In this document: positions 19,189 to 28,595 of the stretch, piece by piece
Layout: every line of letters begins with the position of its first letter
How positions within the stretch are numbered: the stretch's first letter is position 1
From: Phytopythium helicoides
Taxonomy: Eukaryota > Oomycota > Peronosporomycetes > Pythiales > Pythiaceae
NCBI GenBank assembly: GCA_024867545.1
Contig: JANFNE010000027.1
Span: forward strand, 434,001 to 498,000
Length of the DNA: 64,000 nucleotides
Reading direction: 5' to 3'
Notes under the pieces: model-generated
The model's input: only the letters and a program-made list of their open reading frames with translations
Told to the model about the DNA's origin: nothing
Database searches by the model: none
Program-made: the position numbers and the translations under genes

Positions 19189-21513
19189 ATGTGCGGCATT
19201 GCGCTGGTGCTCGAGGCTTCGGCCGCTCGTTGTGCGGCTCCTGGCGACTCTGCAGGCTTACCAGCGGCTGCAAATGGGTCCTACGGGAGTGAAGGTCCTC
19301 TGTCCCGAGCGCTGGAGATGGAGCGGCGGCTGCGCCAGCGCGGTCCCGATCAGCACGACAGGCGGCTGGTGGAGCTCGAGGGCTGGACACTGACGCTGCA
19401 CGCCGCTGTGCTCCACCTCCGCGGTCCTCAAGTTGTCGAGCAGCCGGTTGAGGACGAAGAGGGCAACGTGCTGTGCTGGAATGGCGAGGCATTCGGCGGA
19501 CTGGAGGAAGATGAGGAGAGGGATCTGGAGACTGTGCTCAACGACAGCGACACGGAGAAGCTCATGGCCAAGCTGTCCCTTGCCAGCAGATTGCTCCAAG
19601 CAGGAGGAGAAGGTGCCGACCCAGTGGTGCAGGTGCTACGAAGAGTGCGAGGGCCGTTTGGGGTCGTCTATGTTCATCGCAGAGCACAGCGAGTGTACTT
19701 TGCCCACGACCGCTTTGGGCGACGCAGCCTTTTGTACGCGATGAAGCAACAGGGAGAAGGAGAGCAGCGAGATATTGTCGCGGAGGTATTTGACAAGAGT
19801 GAGGCGGAGCAAGAGTTTGATTTCGTGTCGACAAACTTCACGCAGCGGGAGCTTCAGCAGCTCTGTCTGAGCTCGGTAGCCGTCAAAAACAGCGAAGGAT
19901 TGGTCTTCAAGGAGGTCCCATCCACGGGCATCTTCGTGTTGGATCTGTCTTCAACCAGCGAAGACACCACTTATCTATCCTACCGCATTGAGCTTCATCC
20001 TCATGCCCGTATCTGCGATCCAGATCATGCACACCTCGCTTCTCTAGCACAAGATAAGTTTGGCTGTCATTTACCGATTTCCTCATCGACTCAGGACTCT
20101 GAGCTTAATGCTGCAGCGAATGCTTTGCTCACCGCACTCAGCAATGCTGTAGGTATCCGGGTCCGATCAATTCCTCGCGCAGATTCAAACTCGGCACGCG
20201 TTGGTGTGCTATTCTCTGGCGGTCTTGACTCGGTTGTGCTTGCAGCACTCACACACTTCCACCTCCCACCGAGTGAGCCTGTGGACTTGCTGACTGTGTG
20301 TTTTGACTCAGCCTCCGATTTCCAGTCTCCTGATCGATTGGCTGCGCAACTCTCGCACAAAGAGCTCCAGACTCTTTTTCCATCGCGTGCATGGAACTTG
20401 GTGTGTGTCAACATACCGTACGACGATGTTGTGAGCAACGAGCGAGATATCGCCGAGCTCTTGACTCCTTGCGATACTCATATGGACTTCAACATTGGAG
20501 CCGCTTTCTGGTTCCTCTCCAGAGGAACGGGCAAGTTGGAGTCTCATGAGACCGATGGAAGCGTACCAAACTCATCAGTTGGCGAGCTGAATGCGTTTTT
20601 ACGACCTGATGCAACACTGAAAGCGTCATACGCGCTCGATGATGCCGTTTCCGCCCTCGAGTTGTTTGCCAACGGGAGAAAGGAGGTCGTGTCAGCAACG
20701 GGAATGATTGAGTGTCCTGCAAACAACTGCCGGCGCAAGAAGAAGAAATCAGCATGCCGGTTTGGTGTATGCCGAGTGTGCTGCTTCAAGCTGCAAAAAC
20801 TCTCTCGCAAGTTGCTGAGTTTCCGAGCAGATCAATCGTCTATTGATGAACGTGAAGCATCCAAGGCAGTAGCTACTTTGCTAGCGATGGGACTTCGGAA
20901 TGAGAAAGAGGTGGACACGCTACTGGATGTTCTGGAGCAGGATACTGATGGGTGTCGGGCTCATAGACCGAAGCAATCGCCGAACAACGAGCCGAGCACT
21001 AATGTCGATCCGCCAAAAGTGGATGTGAAAGCGCCAGAAATCTGCGAAGCCAACTACCAATCTCCTGTGCGAGTTCTGCTCGTTGGGATTGGTGCTGATG
21101 AACAACTTGGTGGGTATGGACGGCATCGCACCGCGTATCGTGCTGGTGGATCGCAGCAACTGCGCAAGGAGCTCGCGATGGATATGGCTCGCATCTGGAA
21201 ACGCAATTTAGGTCGGGATGATCGTTGCATCTCGACTCATGGGCGAGAAGCACGCTTCCCATTTCTAGACGAAAAAGTCGTCGAGACTATTGCGCAGCTG
21301 CCACTTGACTGCATTTGTGACTTTGAGCTTGAGCGTGGTGAAGGGGATAAACGGGTTCTGCGTGTCGCTGCGCAAAAGCTTGGGCTTGAAAGTTGCACAC
21401 GACTCGCAAAGCGAGCAATCCAATTCGGCTCCCGAATTGCGAAACACGCAAATGCACGAGCATTTGGGAGCCAGCGACAAGCAACTGGGGACGCCAAGTT
21501 TCTTGTCGAGTGA
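19189..21513 (+). CDS. ASNSD1: Asparagine synthetase domain-containing protein 1 (ASNSD1-like)
   Basis: 774-aa intronless protein pairing an N-terminal class II glutamine amidotransferase domain with a C-terminal asparagine-synthase ATP-pyrophosphatase domain, the ASNSD1 order. I start it at the internal ATG 19189 because that leaves Cys2 (MCGIALVLE) as the N-terminal nucleophile. The amidotransferase region includes RRLRQRGPDQHD, GNVLCWNGEAFGG and YFAHDRFGRRSLLY. The PP-loop is VLFSGGLDSVVLAAL (about 20209), and the late synthase motif is LLVGIGADEQLGGYGRH (about 21076). Between them sits an insertion (about 20700-20960) with the Cys-rich run CPANNCRRKKKKSACRFG followed by CRVCC, and then a helical segment around TLLAMGLRNEKEV that could be a UBA-like helix bundle. 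Whether the protein makes asparagine is unknown in this family. Confidence 0.92.
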   Translation: MCGIALVLEASAARCAAPGDSAGLPAAANGSYGSEGPLSRALEMERRLRQRGPDQHDRRLVELEGWTLTLHAAVLHLRGPQVVEQPVEDEEGNVLCWNGEAFGGLEEDEERDLETVLNDSDTEKLMAKLSLASRLLQAGGEGADPVVQVLRRVRGPFGVVYVHRRAQRVYFAHDRFGRRSLLYAMKQQGEGEQRDIVAEVFDKSEAEQEFDFVSTNFTQRELQQLCLSSVAVKNSEGLVFKEVPSTGIFVLDLSSTSEDTTYLSYRIELHPHARICDPDHAHLASLAQDKFGCHLPISSSTQDSELNAAANALLTALSNAVGIRVRSIPRADSNSARVGVLFSGGLDSVVLAALTHFHLPPSEPVDLLTVCFDSASDFQSPDRLAAQLSHKELQTLFPSRAWNLVCVNIPYDDVVSNERDIAELLTPCDTHMDFNIGAAFWFLSRGTGKLESHETDGSVPNSSVGELNAFLRPDATLKASYALDDAVSALELFANGRKEVVSATGMIECPANNCRRKKKKSACRFGVCRVCCFKLQKLSRKLLSFRADQSSIDEREASKAVATLLAMGLRNEKEVDTLLDVLEQDTDGCRAHRPKQSPNNEPSTNVDPPKVDVKAPEICEANYQSPVRVLLVGIGADEQLGGYGRHRTAYRAGGSQQLRKELAMDMARIWKRNLGRDDRCISTHGREARFPFLDEKVVETIAQLPLDCICDFELERGEGDKRVLRVAAQKLGLESCTRLAKRAIQFGSRIAKHANARAFGSQRQATGDAKFLVE

Positions 21514-21632
21514 GTGCATGATGACGGATTTTGGATCAGAAAAAGTTGTCCTGGTTCAGCCTATTCCTGGTTGGTGGCGAACAGGATGAACATCTTGCGT
21601 GTTTCAGTCGATATAATTCCTGTCCGCAGTCA

Positions 21633-22238
21633 ATGGGTGTCGGCGCAAGTGTCGCGCTCCAAGAAGAAGCGTTAAGGCCACTGGATGCAAGCGATGTCAA
21701 CACTCCTCGAGGAGAGAGCGCCAAGCAAGAGGTCACGAGACTGCGGATGCTGCTAGCTGCCCATCTAAATAATACCGATGGTGCAGCTGATCAAGCATCC
21801 AGCGAACAGCCAGCGACCGCAGAGACGATGGCCCCTGGGCTGGAGGATTACCTTGCATCGTTATTCCGAGCGGCAGATGTAGACATGAGCGGTGTGCTGA
21901 GTGCCGGGGAGTTCTGGCAGCTGCTGCAGGGCAGCGAGCTAGGATTGACGCCCGAGCAGATTGTATCACTGCAACAACAGACTCATTGGAACAGCGAGAG
22001 CGGAGACGTAACGTGGGCAGGATTCGTCGAGCTGGCGCCCCAGATCCTTGCGAACCTGGTTGCTGCGAATGGCGAAACCGACCCGGCCATTGCTGAGTCA
22101 ACCGAAGTGGGAGCAACAACTGATGACCCAGCCGACTGGTGTGCACTCACTTCAAGTGATGGAACGGCTTACTACTACAACAAGCGTACACAAGAGTCGT
22201 CGTGGGCTCCACCAACGAGTTGGTCCACCCAAGCGTAA
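21633..22238 (+). CDS. EF-hand and WW-domain protein with N-terminal myristoylation signal
   Basis: 201 aa when started at ATG 21633, which gives MGVGASVAL, a good N-myristoylation sequence (Gly2, Ser6). The frame is open upstream to 21531, but that leader lacks sense. Residues about 85-110 form a canonical EF-hand (D-V-D-M-S-G-V-L-S-A-G-E in the loop, flanked by FRAAD and FWQLLQ), followed by a degenerate second hand (SESGDVTWAGF). The C-terminus is a WW domain (WCALTSSDGTAYYYNKRTQE followed by SSWAPP) with both tryptophans and the YYY core, so it should bind proline-rich ligands. Together these suggest a calcium-responsive membrane-associated adaptor. No close family recognised. Confidence 0.82.
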   Translation: MGVGASVALQEEALRPLDASDVNTPRGESAKQEVTRLRMLLAAHLNNTDGAADQASSEQPATAETMAPGLEDYLASLFRAADVDMSGVLSAGEFWQLLQGSELGLTPEQIVSLQQQTHWNSESGDVTWAGFVELAPQILANLVAANGETDPAIAESTEVGATTDDPADWCALTSSDGTAYYYNKRTQESSWAPPTSWSTQA

Positions 22239-22323
22239 CATCAGACTATGGGATTTGCTCGTAATACATCGATACCAGTTCGATTCATGACTGCTATCCT
22301 TGCTGCGCTTGACTCGAGATGCT

Positions 22324-24111
22324 CTACGGATGCGATGCAAGAGATCCACAGATCACAATGACGCCCTCGCCCTTGATGAAAACGCGGTCAGGCTTGCTCT
22401 CAGGTAGCTCGAGCGCCAGAAATCCTCCGCGCACAGGTGTCGCTTGGTATCCGATCAGCTGACGCTTACTGGCAAGCTTCGCGCTCCAGAACGGCGCTAG
22501 CGCACAGTGTGCACTTCCGGTCACAGGGTCTTCATCGATTCCCACGCCAGGTCCGAAGAAGCGACTGCGGAAGTCAGCGGAAATGCCATCGCTCTCGGTG
22601 AGTGCAGTGGTCACGATCACGCCACTACGGATTCATTCAGAATGAGTGGGCAGCACATATAGGTTTGTGACAACATCGCTTGCGCTTACCGGAGATCCAT
22701 GGCGCCGAGGCGACCAAAATCAGGGTTCAAGGCAGCGAAATTCTTAGCATCGACGTGAAGAAGTAGGTCGACGCGAGCCAAGTTTGCCTCAACAATTCCT
22801 GAACGCGCAATGCTGAGAGCAGATGCGACTTCATCAAGATTGAACTTGTCGGTTGGCAGCGGCTGGGGGAGGACGATTGGGAAATCCATCACCACTCGGT
22901 ATTGTGCAGGCTTTCCGGCAGTCGTGCTGCTCTCGATAACTTCGAAGCTGACAACGAGGACACCGCTCCTACAACAGAGAATGCACAATGATAATTAGAT
23001 GGGTACGAATATGCCTACAGAACAGTCGAAAGCGTACAGCGTGTGGAAGTGGATAATGCTTGACGGTAGCACGAGGCCTTCGTCGAGCAGCACAACAGCG
23101 CTCGAGAGGGTCGCATGACCGCAGAGCTTCACCTCCGCCTCTGGATTCACAGCAAGGGTTAGCATTACATCTTTCAGTTCCCACGAGCAATGTAATAACT
23201 CATACCTGGGGTGAACCATTTGAGGTCGTACTCGACGATGTGATCGTTGCTCTTTCCCGAACTTGAAGCTCGAGGAGCCACGTATGCAGTCTCACTCAAG
23301 TTGTTCTCCAGTGCTACCCGCTGCATCCACGCCGAAGCGTCCTTGTGGTGGAACTGCGCAGGCGTGAGCAGCGCAACTGCCGCAGGGTTTCCCTGGAACG
23401 CCTCGCTCGTGAACGCGTCCACCTTTGCAAGTTCGCATTAGCCAGCACAAGTCAGCCTCACAACACCTAAGACAACCCTGAAAAAGATCAAACGACGCAC
23501 CTGCACGAGCGGGATGCGGCGCGCAATCTCACAGTCCAGCACCAGCTCGAACCACGGGTCCTGGCCGTGCACGACCGGCGACAGCTTGGTGACCGAGAAG
23601 CCGCAGCTGACGTAGAACCCCACGAGGTACGCCTTGGCGATCAAGGCGATGCGCCGCACCTGCGGCTGCTGCTCCAGCACGTACCGCACGTACTGGTTGA
23701 GCATGGCCGACGCCAAGCCTCGGCGTCTGAACGCGCTGTCCACGACCTGCTCCAACGAAGACCGTGGGTCCAGCACCAATCAGTCCATCTACAGCTCTCC
23801 GCCATCTTCGCCAGCAGCCAACGCGGACGCACCACCGAGTGGATGCAGAGCAGCGAGCCCTCCGGGTCGTGCTGGCTCATGGACTCGTGCTCGAGCTCGT
23901 GGCTGGTCGAGAGCGTGCCGTTGACGAAACCTACGACGCCGCCGTCTTCGCTGTCGAGCCGCGCGACGAGGAAGAAGGCGCCTGCGTGCTGCTGGCGGAA
24001 GCGGATGCTCTGCTCGCTGGCGGCCTCATCCGCCGGGTAGGATGCGGCCTCGAGCTCCACGACGCGCAGGATGTCTCGCTCCTCCGTCAGCGGGGCGAGC
24101 GAGAGCGCCAT
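22324..24111 (-). CDS. GNAT acetyltransferase-PhzF fusion protein, copy 1 (six exons)
   Basis: Single gene on the minus strand: complement of 22324..22624, 22690..22968, 23038..23140, 23206..23422, 23501..23746 and 23833..24111 (1425 nt, 474 aa), all introns GT-AG and 64-86 nt. Exons 1-2 encode a GNAT N-acetyltransferase (LREL-type N-terminus, FVNGTL, LCIHSV joined to VVDSAFRRRGLASAML, the acetyl-CoA loop, then FYVSCGF). Exon 2 ends IPLVQ, and exon 3 begins VDAFTSEAFQGNPAAVALL, exactly the PhzF family N-terminus. The rest is a PhzF-like isomerase/epimerase fold: ENNLSETAYV with the catalytic Glu, EVKLCGHAT, and EDPVTGSAHCALAPFW. Splicing therefore joins the two enzymes without linker. Copy 2 at 31902 has identical architecture. 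Substrates unknown. Confidence 0.9.
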
Positions 24112-24367
24112 GGTCTCCGCTGGAAGAAGCGTTTCGGCTGGAAGATGCGTTTCGGATTGTGATGCGCGTCATGCGTGGCAGAGCCACCTCGATCGAGCAA
24201 CTGTGATTTGATGAGCGCGTGATTGGAAGAGCGCAGGTTGCGTAATGAGGGTTGCGAGTGAAGGTCAAAAGGCAACTACAAGTTCTTGTGGACGCTGCGC
24301 ATTGCTGCTGGTCGAGGAGACGAGTTGATGCTCAGCAAGGTGTAGTATTGTTACGCAAGCACGCTGT
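24112..24367. other. Short gap between GNAT-PhzF copy 1 and GH140 copy a
   Basis: 256 bp between two genes on the same strand; must contain the GNAT-PhzF promoter. A short tandem repeat (CGTTTCGGCTGGAAGATG-type units) spans about 24115-24160 around the GNAT start side. Confidence 0.5.
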
Positions 24368-25978
24368 CTACGCAAGCTCGGCCACGAGCAGCCAGTCATG
24401 GTCCACGCCGCCACTCGTCGGAGGGTAAAAGTCCACGCGGCTGCTGCCGTCCGCGCTCGGCACGCTGATCGAGGTCGTGTTGTAGTACTCGCCATCTCGA
24501 GGGTTGAACCAGCTGAAGCTGCCACTGCGAGTGGTCGCTCCATCACTCGACAGGTCAAGGCTGAAGGCGTCACCATGAGCAGCGTAGACAAAGTATCGGC
24601 TGCGGTCTCGGGAGACCAGCATAGAGATGTATCGCGTGCCAACGAAAGTCTTGACGGACGTGTCGTTAGAGTCGCTGGGACTAGCGAGGAGATCGCGTGT
24701 GGGCTCCAGCTTCTCGAGGGTCTCAACGGTGAGTCCTTGGAGTGGCTTTGTCACGTACTGGACCTGGTTTGCACCGTCAAAGAATAGATCACGGCGCCAC
24801 GAGCTGTTGGTATCAAGAGCGAGGCTAGCCGGGTAAAAGTCGCTCTCTCGGAGGAGGTCCGACGCTGGCTCGTACATCTGCCACACGCTCTGCGCGCCGT
24901 AGGTGAAGCCTGCTGAACCACTGTAGACGCCATGGTACAGACCATTGCGAACTTCAGACGAGTTCCAGATGGGACGAGAAGCATCAAAGCTGTTGTGAGC
25001 ACCTTCGTAGTGGTTCTCGAGGTCGAGAACCGGACCCGTAAAGCCATCACGCATCTCGAGAATACTCTCGTAGTTCTTGGTTGAGTCCCATCCAGCCCAG
25101 CCCGGGAAAGTTAGTGCAGTCGGGTCTGGAGTCTGATGTCCCGACTGCACGACATCGATCGACACGCGGTCTTCCTCACTTGACAGCATGTTGTGGCCGT
25201 ATGCCTTAGGCGTATTCTCTGGTTTGATGAGGTATCCTCCAGTGGGATGAAAGAGCACAACTGACTCATAGCCCTGCTCACGCTCGGCATCAATGAGCCC
25301 CCTTCGCATACTCGCCCACACATCGGATGTGTCATCCAGTGGATCCATGATCGCAAATGGATCCGAGCCTGAGCTGGCGTTATATCCAAACAGGGCATCA
25401 CGAAGGTTTCGCGACCAGAGGACGTTGGTATCACCTCCTATGATCTTAGGAAGGCCAGGGTAGCGAGCTCCGATGTACTCTCCCCACATCTGCGCGGTAC
25501 TTTCGTTGAAGATCGGGTCCGTGCCATACCAACCGCCATTGACGTATCGACCCCACGCAGGTACAAGAGCTACTAGGATACCATAGCTTGCAGCGAGTTG
25601 AACTGTCCAGTCAACGAGCTCGAAGTACGCCTCGTTTGGAGCTGTTGGATCCGAGTTGTTGAACGGAAGGTCGCCGTAGAAGTTGGGGCGTGTGGTGCCG
25701 TTGATCTCGGACACAACAACCGTTTGGACGACGTTGAAGCCTTGCTCCGCACGACTGCGAAGGTAAAAGTCTATGGAGCTCTTGTTGAGGCGGTGAATGA
25801 GCTCCCATGCAGTGTCGGCTTCCCAGAAGAAGGGCTCTCCAGAAGCAGTACGGTGCAGGTAGCGTCCATGCTGAGGGGCAGTGATTGCGAGGTCATGCCA
25901 TGCAGGCTCAGTCGCGGCGGTGGTTGCGAAGGTCACAAGGCTGGCGGAGAGGATAGAGGAGACGGTTGGAGCCCTCAT
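24368..25978 (-). CDS. Secreted GH140-like (DUF4038, apiosidase-type) glycoside hydrolase, copy a
   Basis: 536 aa, intronless. ATG 25978 gives a signal peptide (MRAPTVSSILSASLVTFATT, cut before about residue 22). The catalytic TIM-barrel domain (about 28-370) has HGRYLHRTASGEPFFWEADT near the N-terminus, a typical DUF4038/GH140 opening, then GGDTN (Asp183) and LENHYEG (Glu321) at positions expected for catalytic carboxylates. The C-terminal domain (about 440-533) ends in FSWFNPRDGEYYNTTSIS and VDFYPPTSGG, matching the small beta domain usually attached to this family. Characterised GH140 enzymes release apiose from plant rhamnogalacturonan II, so an extracellular role on plant cell wall is plausible. 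Many NxS/T sites. Its 3' third is almost identical to copy b. Confidence 0.88.
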   Translation of the reverse strand: MRAPTVSSILSASLVTFATTAATEPAWHDLAITAPQHGRYLHRTASGEPFFWEADTAWELIHRLNKSSIDFYLRSRAEQGFNVVQTVVVSEINGTTRPNFYGDLPFNNSDPTAPNEAYFELVDWTVQLAASYGILVALVPAWGRYVNGGWYGTDPIFNESTAQMWGEYIGARYPGLPKIIGGDTNVLWSRNLRDALFGYNASSGSDPFAIMDPLDDTSDVWASMRRGLIDAEREQGYESVVLFHPTGGYLIKPENTPKAYGHNMLSSEEDRVSIDVVQSGHQTPDPTALTFPGWAGWDSTKNYESILEMRDGFTGPVLDLENHYEGAHNSFDASRPIWNSSEVRNGLYHGVYSGSAGFTYGAQSVWQMYEPASDLLRESDFYPASLALDTNSSWRRDLFFDGANQVQYVTKPLQGLTVETLEKLEPTRDLLASPSDSNDTSVKTFVGTRYISMLVSRDRSRYFVYAAHGDAFSLDLSSDGATTRSGSFSWFNPRDGEYYNTTSISVPSADGSSRVDFYPPTSGGVDHDWLLVAELA

Positions 25979-26630
25979 GTAGGTCGATCGAGATGGAGTT
26001 TGGGGTTGACTCGGCGAAATCCAAAGTGGCAACTCCCGCATCGTGAACGCTCATAGCTCGAAGTTACGTGTACATGTTGCTCTCGACAGCGCCCTCATCC
26101 ACCGACAGATTCCATCAACACTACCAATTGATCGCTGATTACGACGATGTTTTCTGCCCGTCTTCATTCCCGTGGAGGTCCAAGGTGGCAACCACGTTGC
26201 TTGCTGCCATAGCAAGAATCCAGTGCCGCAGACAAGCGCGCGACTGATTGAAGATCTCTTCAAAGATCTGTTAGACTAACTACTGCGTGCCACATAGCGC
26301 GTGGACAGCATATGATTGAAGCTGAACTCACTTCAACCACGCTCATGCATCAGCCATCCACGGCAGAAACGCACTTTCCCGATGCAAAGATTGCCGTAAC
26401 TTGCGCAAAAAGATGAGGCCCTGTTTTTTACGCTGTGCACATCTCTCTGATCACGCCACGCCACTTCAAGTTGTGGTGAGCTGCGTAGCTGTCATCATCA
26501 ATGGCTGTCGGCAGGCGAGACTTCCTGGCGAGACGGACCCTCCATTGGGGCGGGCCACCACAGCGTCTCACTTCTCGACTTCTCAACTTATTAGTAGTCG
26601 CTTCGACCGTCAAGACCAGCTGGTACAGTA
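25979..26630. promoter_or_regulatory. Divergent promoter region of GH140 copies a and b
   Basis: 652 bp between two outward-reading genes. It contains two TTGAAG/CTTCAA inverted repeats: TTGAAGATCTCTTCAA near 26248-26263, and TTGAAGC...CTTCAACCACG at 26316-26341. The same CTTCAACCACG string lies 245 bp upstream of GH140 copy c. Candidate shared regulatory element; no gene. Confidence 0.45.
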
Positions 26631-28244
26631 ATGAAGGCTCCAGGGAGTCTTGTTACGCTTGTGGCAGTTGCGGCTGCCACTGCATCCACTAGTCTTGCCC
26701 AGACCGAGCCTGCATGGCACAACCTCGCAATCACTGCTCCTCAGCATGGACGCTACCTACACCGCACTGAGTCGGGCGAACCCTTCTTTTGGCAAGCCGA
26801 CACTGCATGGGAGCTCATGCATCGCCTCAATAAGACCTCCATCGACTTCTATCTGCGGACCCGAGCTGAGCAAGGATACAACGTCGTGATGTCCGTCATC
26901 GTGTCTGCGTACAGCGGTCTGACGCGGAGTAACTTTTACGGCGACCTCCCGTTCAACAACTCGGACCCATCGGCACTCAATGAAGCCTACTTCGAGCTGG
27001 TTGATTGGACGGCCGAGCAAGCTGCTAGTTACGGCATTCTGTTGGCACTCGTGCCGACCTGGGGATTCTACGTGAATGGTGGCTGGGCTGGGACCGATCC
27101 AGTTTTCAACGAGTCGAATGCATACGACTGGGGCCACTTTGTTGGTTCACGCTATCCTGGTCTCCCCAAGATCTTAGGAGGCGATACCAACGCCATCTGG
27201 TCGCGAAGCCTAGTTCAAGCCCTGTTTGGATATAATGCCAGCTCGGGCTCGGATCCGTTTGCGATCATGGATCCACTAGATGACACATCCGATGTGTGGG
27301 CGAGCATGCGAAGGGGCTTGGTTGAAGGCGAGCGCAAACAAGGATATGAATCGATTGTCATGTATCACCCGACGGGTGGATACATCATCAAGCCTGAAAA
27401 CACGCCTAAGGCATACGGCCACAACATGCTATCAAGCGAGGAAGACCGCGTGTCGATCGATGTCGTGCAGTCGGGACATGAGACGCCGAACCCTACGGCA
27501 CTCACTTTTCCGGGCTGGGCTGCGTGGGATGCTACCAAGAACTATGAAAACATCCTTGAGATGCGTGATGGCTTTACGGGTCCAGTTCTCGACCTCGAGA
27601 ACCACTACGAAGGTGCTCATAACGCGTTTGACACGACTCGCCCAATCTGGAACTCGTCCGAGACGCGCAATGGTCTGTACCATATGGTCTACAGCGGCTC
27701 AGCAGGCTTCACCTACGGCGCCAACAGTGTGTGGCAGATTTACGAGCCAGCATCAGATCTACTTCGAGAGAGCGATTTCTACGACGCTGCCCTTGGCCTC
27801 GATGCGAACAGCTCGTGGCGCCGTGACCTGGACTTTGAAGCTGCCAAGCAGGCGCAATACGTTACAAAGCCACTCCAAGGCCTCACCGTTGAAACCCTCG
27901 AGAAACTGGAGCCCACACGCGATCTCCTCGCTAGTCCCAGCGACTCTAACGACACCTCCGTCAAGACTTTCGTTGGCACGCGATACATCTCTACGCTGGT
28001 CTCCCGGGACCGCAGCCGATACTTTGTCTACGCTGCTCATGGTGACGCCTTCAGCCTTGACCTGTCGAGTGATGGAGCGACCACTCGCAGTGGCAGCTTC
28101 AGCTGGTTCAACCCTCGGGATGGCGAGTACTACAACACGACCTCGATCAGTGTGCCGAGCGCGGACGGCAGCAGCCGCGTGGACTTTTACCCTCCAACGA
28201 GTGGTGGTGTGGACCATGATTGGCTCCTTGTTCTGGCATTTTAG
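26631..28244 (+). CDS. Secreted GH140-like (DUF4038, apiosidase-type) glycoside hydrolase, copy b
   Basis: 537 aa, intronless. Signal peptide MKAPGSLVTLVAVAAATAST with cleavage near SLAQ. Same two-domain layout as copy a: barrel with FFWQADTAWEL, GGDTN, LENHYEG, then the C-terminal beta domain. The first two thirds differ from copy a at many positions (for example VMSVIVSAYSGLTRSN where copy a has VQTVVVSEINGTTRPN), whereas about 27910-28180 is almost base-identical to copy a, pointing to conversion. The end is LVLAF rather than LVAELA/LVAELH, from a short divergent tail. Divergent from copy a, convergent with copy c. Confidence 0.88.
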   Translation: MKAPGSLVTLVAVAAATASTSLAQTEPAWHNLAITAPQHGRYLHRTESGEPFFWQADTAWELMHRLNKTSIDFYLRTRAEQGYNVVMSVIVSAYSGLTRSNFYGDLPFNNSDPSALNEAYFELVDWTAEQAASYGILLALVPTWGFYVNGGWAGTDPVFNESNAYDWGHFVGSRYPGLPKILGGDTNAIWSRSLVQALFGYNASSGSDPFAIMDPLDDTSDVWASMRRGLVEGERKQGYESIVMYHPTGGYIIKPENTPKAYGHNMLSSEEDRVSIDVVQSGHETPNPTALTFPGWAAWDATKNYENILEMRDGFTGPVLDLENHYEGAHNAFDTTRPIWNSSETRNGLYHMVYSGSAGFTYGANSVWQIYEPASDLLRESDFYDAALGLDANSSWRRDLDFEAAKQAQYVTKPLQGLTVETLEKLEPTRDLLASPSDSNDTSVKTFVGTRYISTLVSRDRSRYFVYAAHGDAFSLDLSSDGATTRSGSFSWFNPRDGEYYNTTSISVPSADGSSRVDFYPPTSGGVDHDWLLVLAF

Positions 28245-28595
28245 GTGGGGAGCAATGTGCTGAATCGGTCCTCCCATGAAGCCTCATGCCAAAGCAGATA
28301 GGGTGGTTTACCCAAAAAATCAGTTCACAATCATTTTGTTTGCGTGACGTTATCACTTCGGTGATGCGTGTCGACGTACAGTGGCTCTACCTCTTCCTCC
28401 ATATGGTTGAAGCCGATTTGCTTCAACCACGACACTTTGCCTACGGAACACCATCGCATTTGCGTCACACAACACCAATGGCATGGGCCGCGCGATCATC
28501 CCTCACTGAGCGTGATCCCTTGCGACTTTCATTTGCTCTCGACAGATCCAAGCTCCAAAATACCCTCCACGTCGCCTTCATTTGCCAAAATCGCT
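28245..28595. other. Convergent 3' region between GH140 copies b and c, with a perfect hairpin
   Basis: 351 bp between two stop codons. It contains GGTTGAAGC, a 6-nt loop, GCTTCAACC at 28405-28428, a perfect 9-bp inverted repeat related to those in the a/b promoter. No coding sequence recognised. Confidence 0.55.

Noticed and set aside
23746..23833. Apparent frameshifts in the GNAT part of both GNAT-PhzF copies
   Set aside because: GT-AG introns with identical placement in both copies restore the acetyl-CoA loop exactly; not a mutation.
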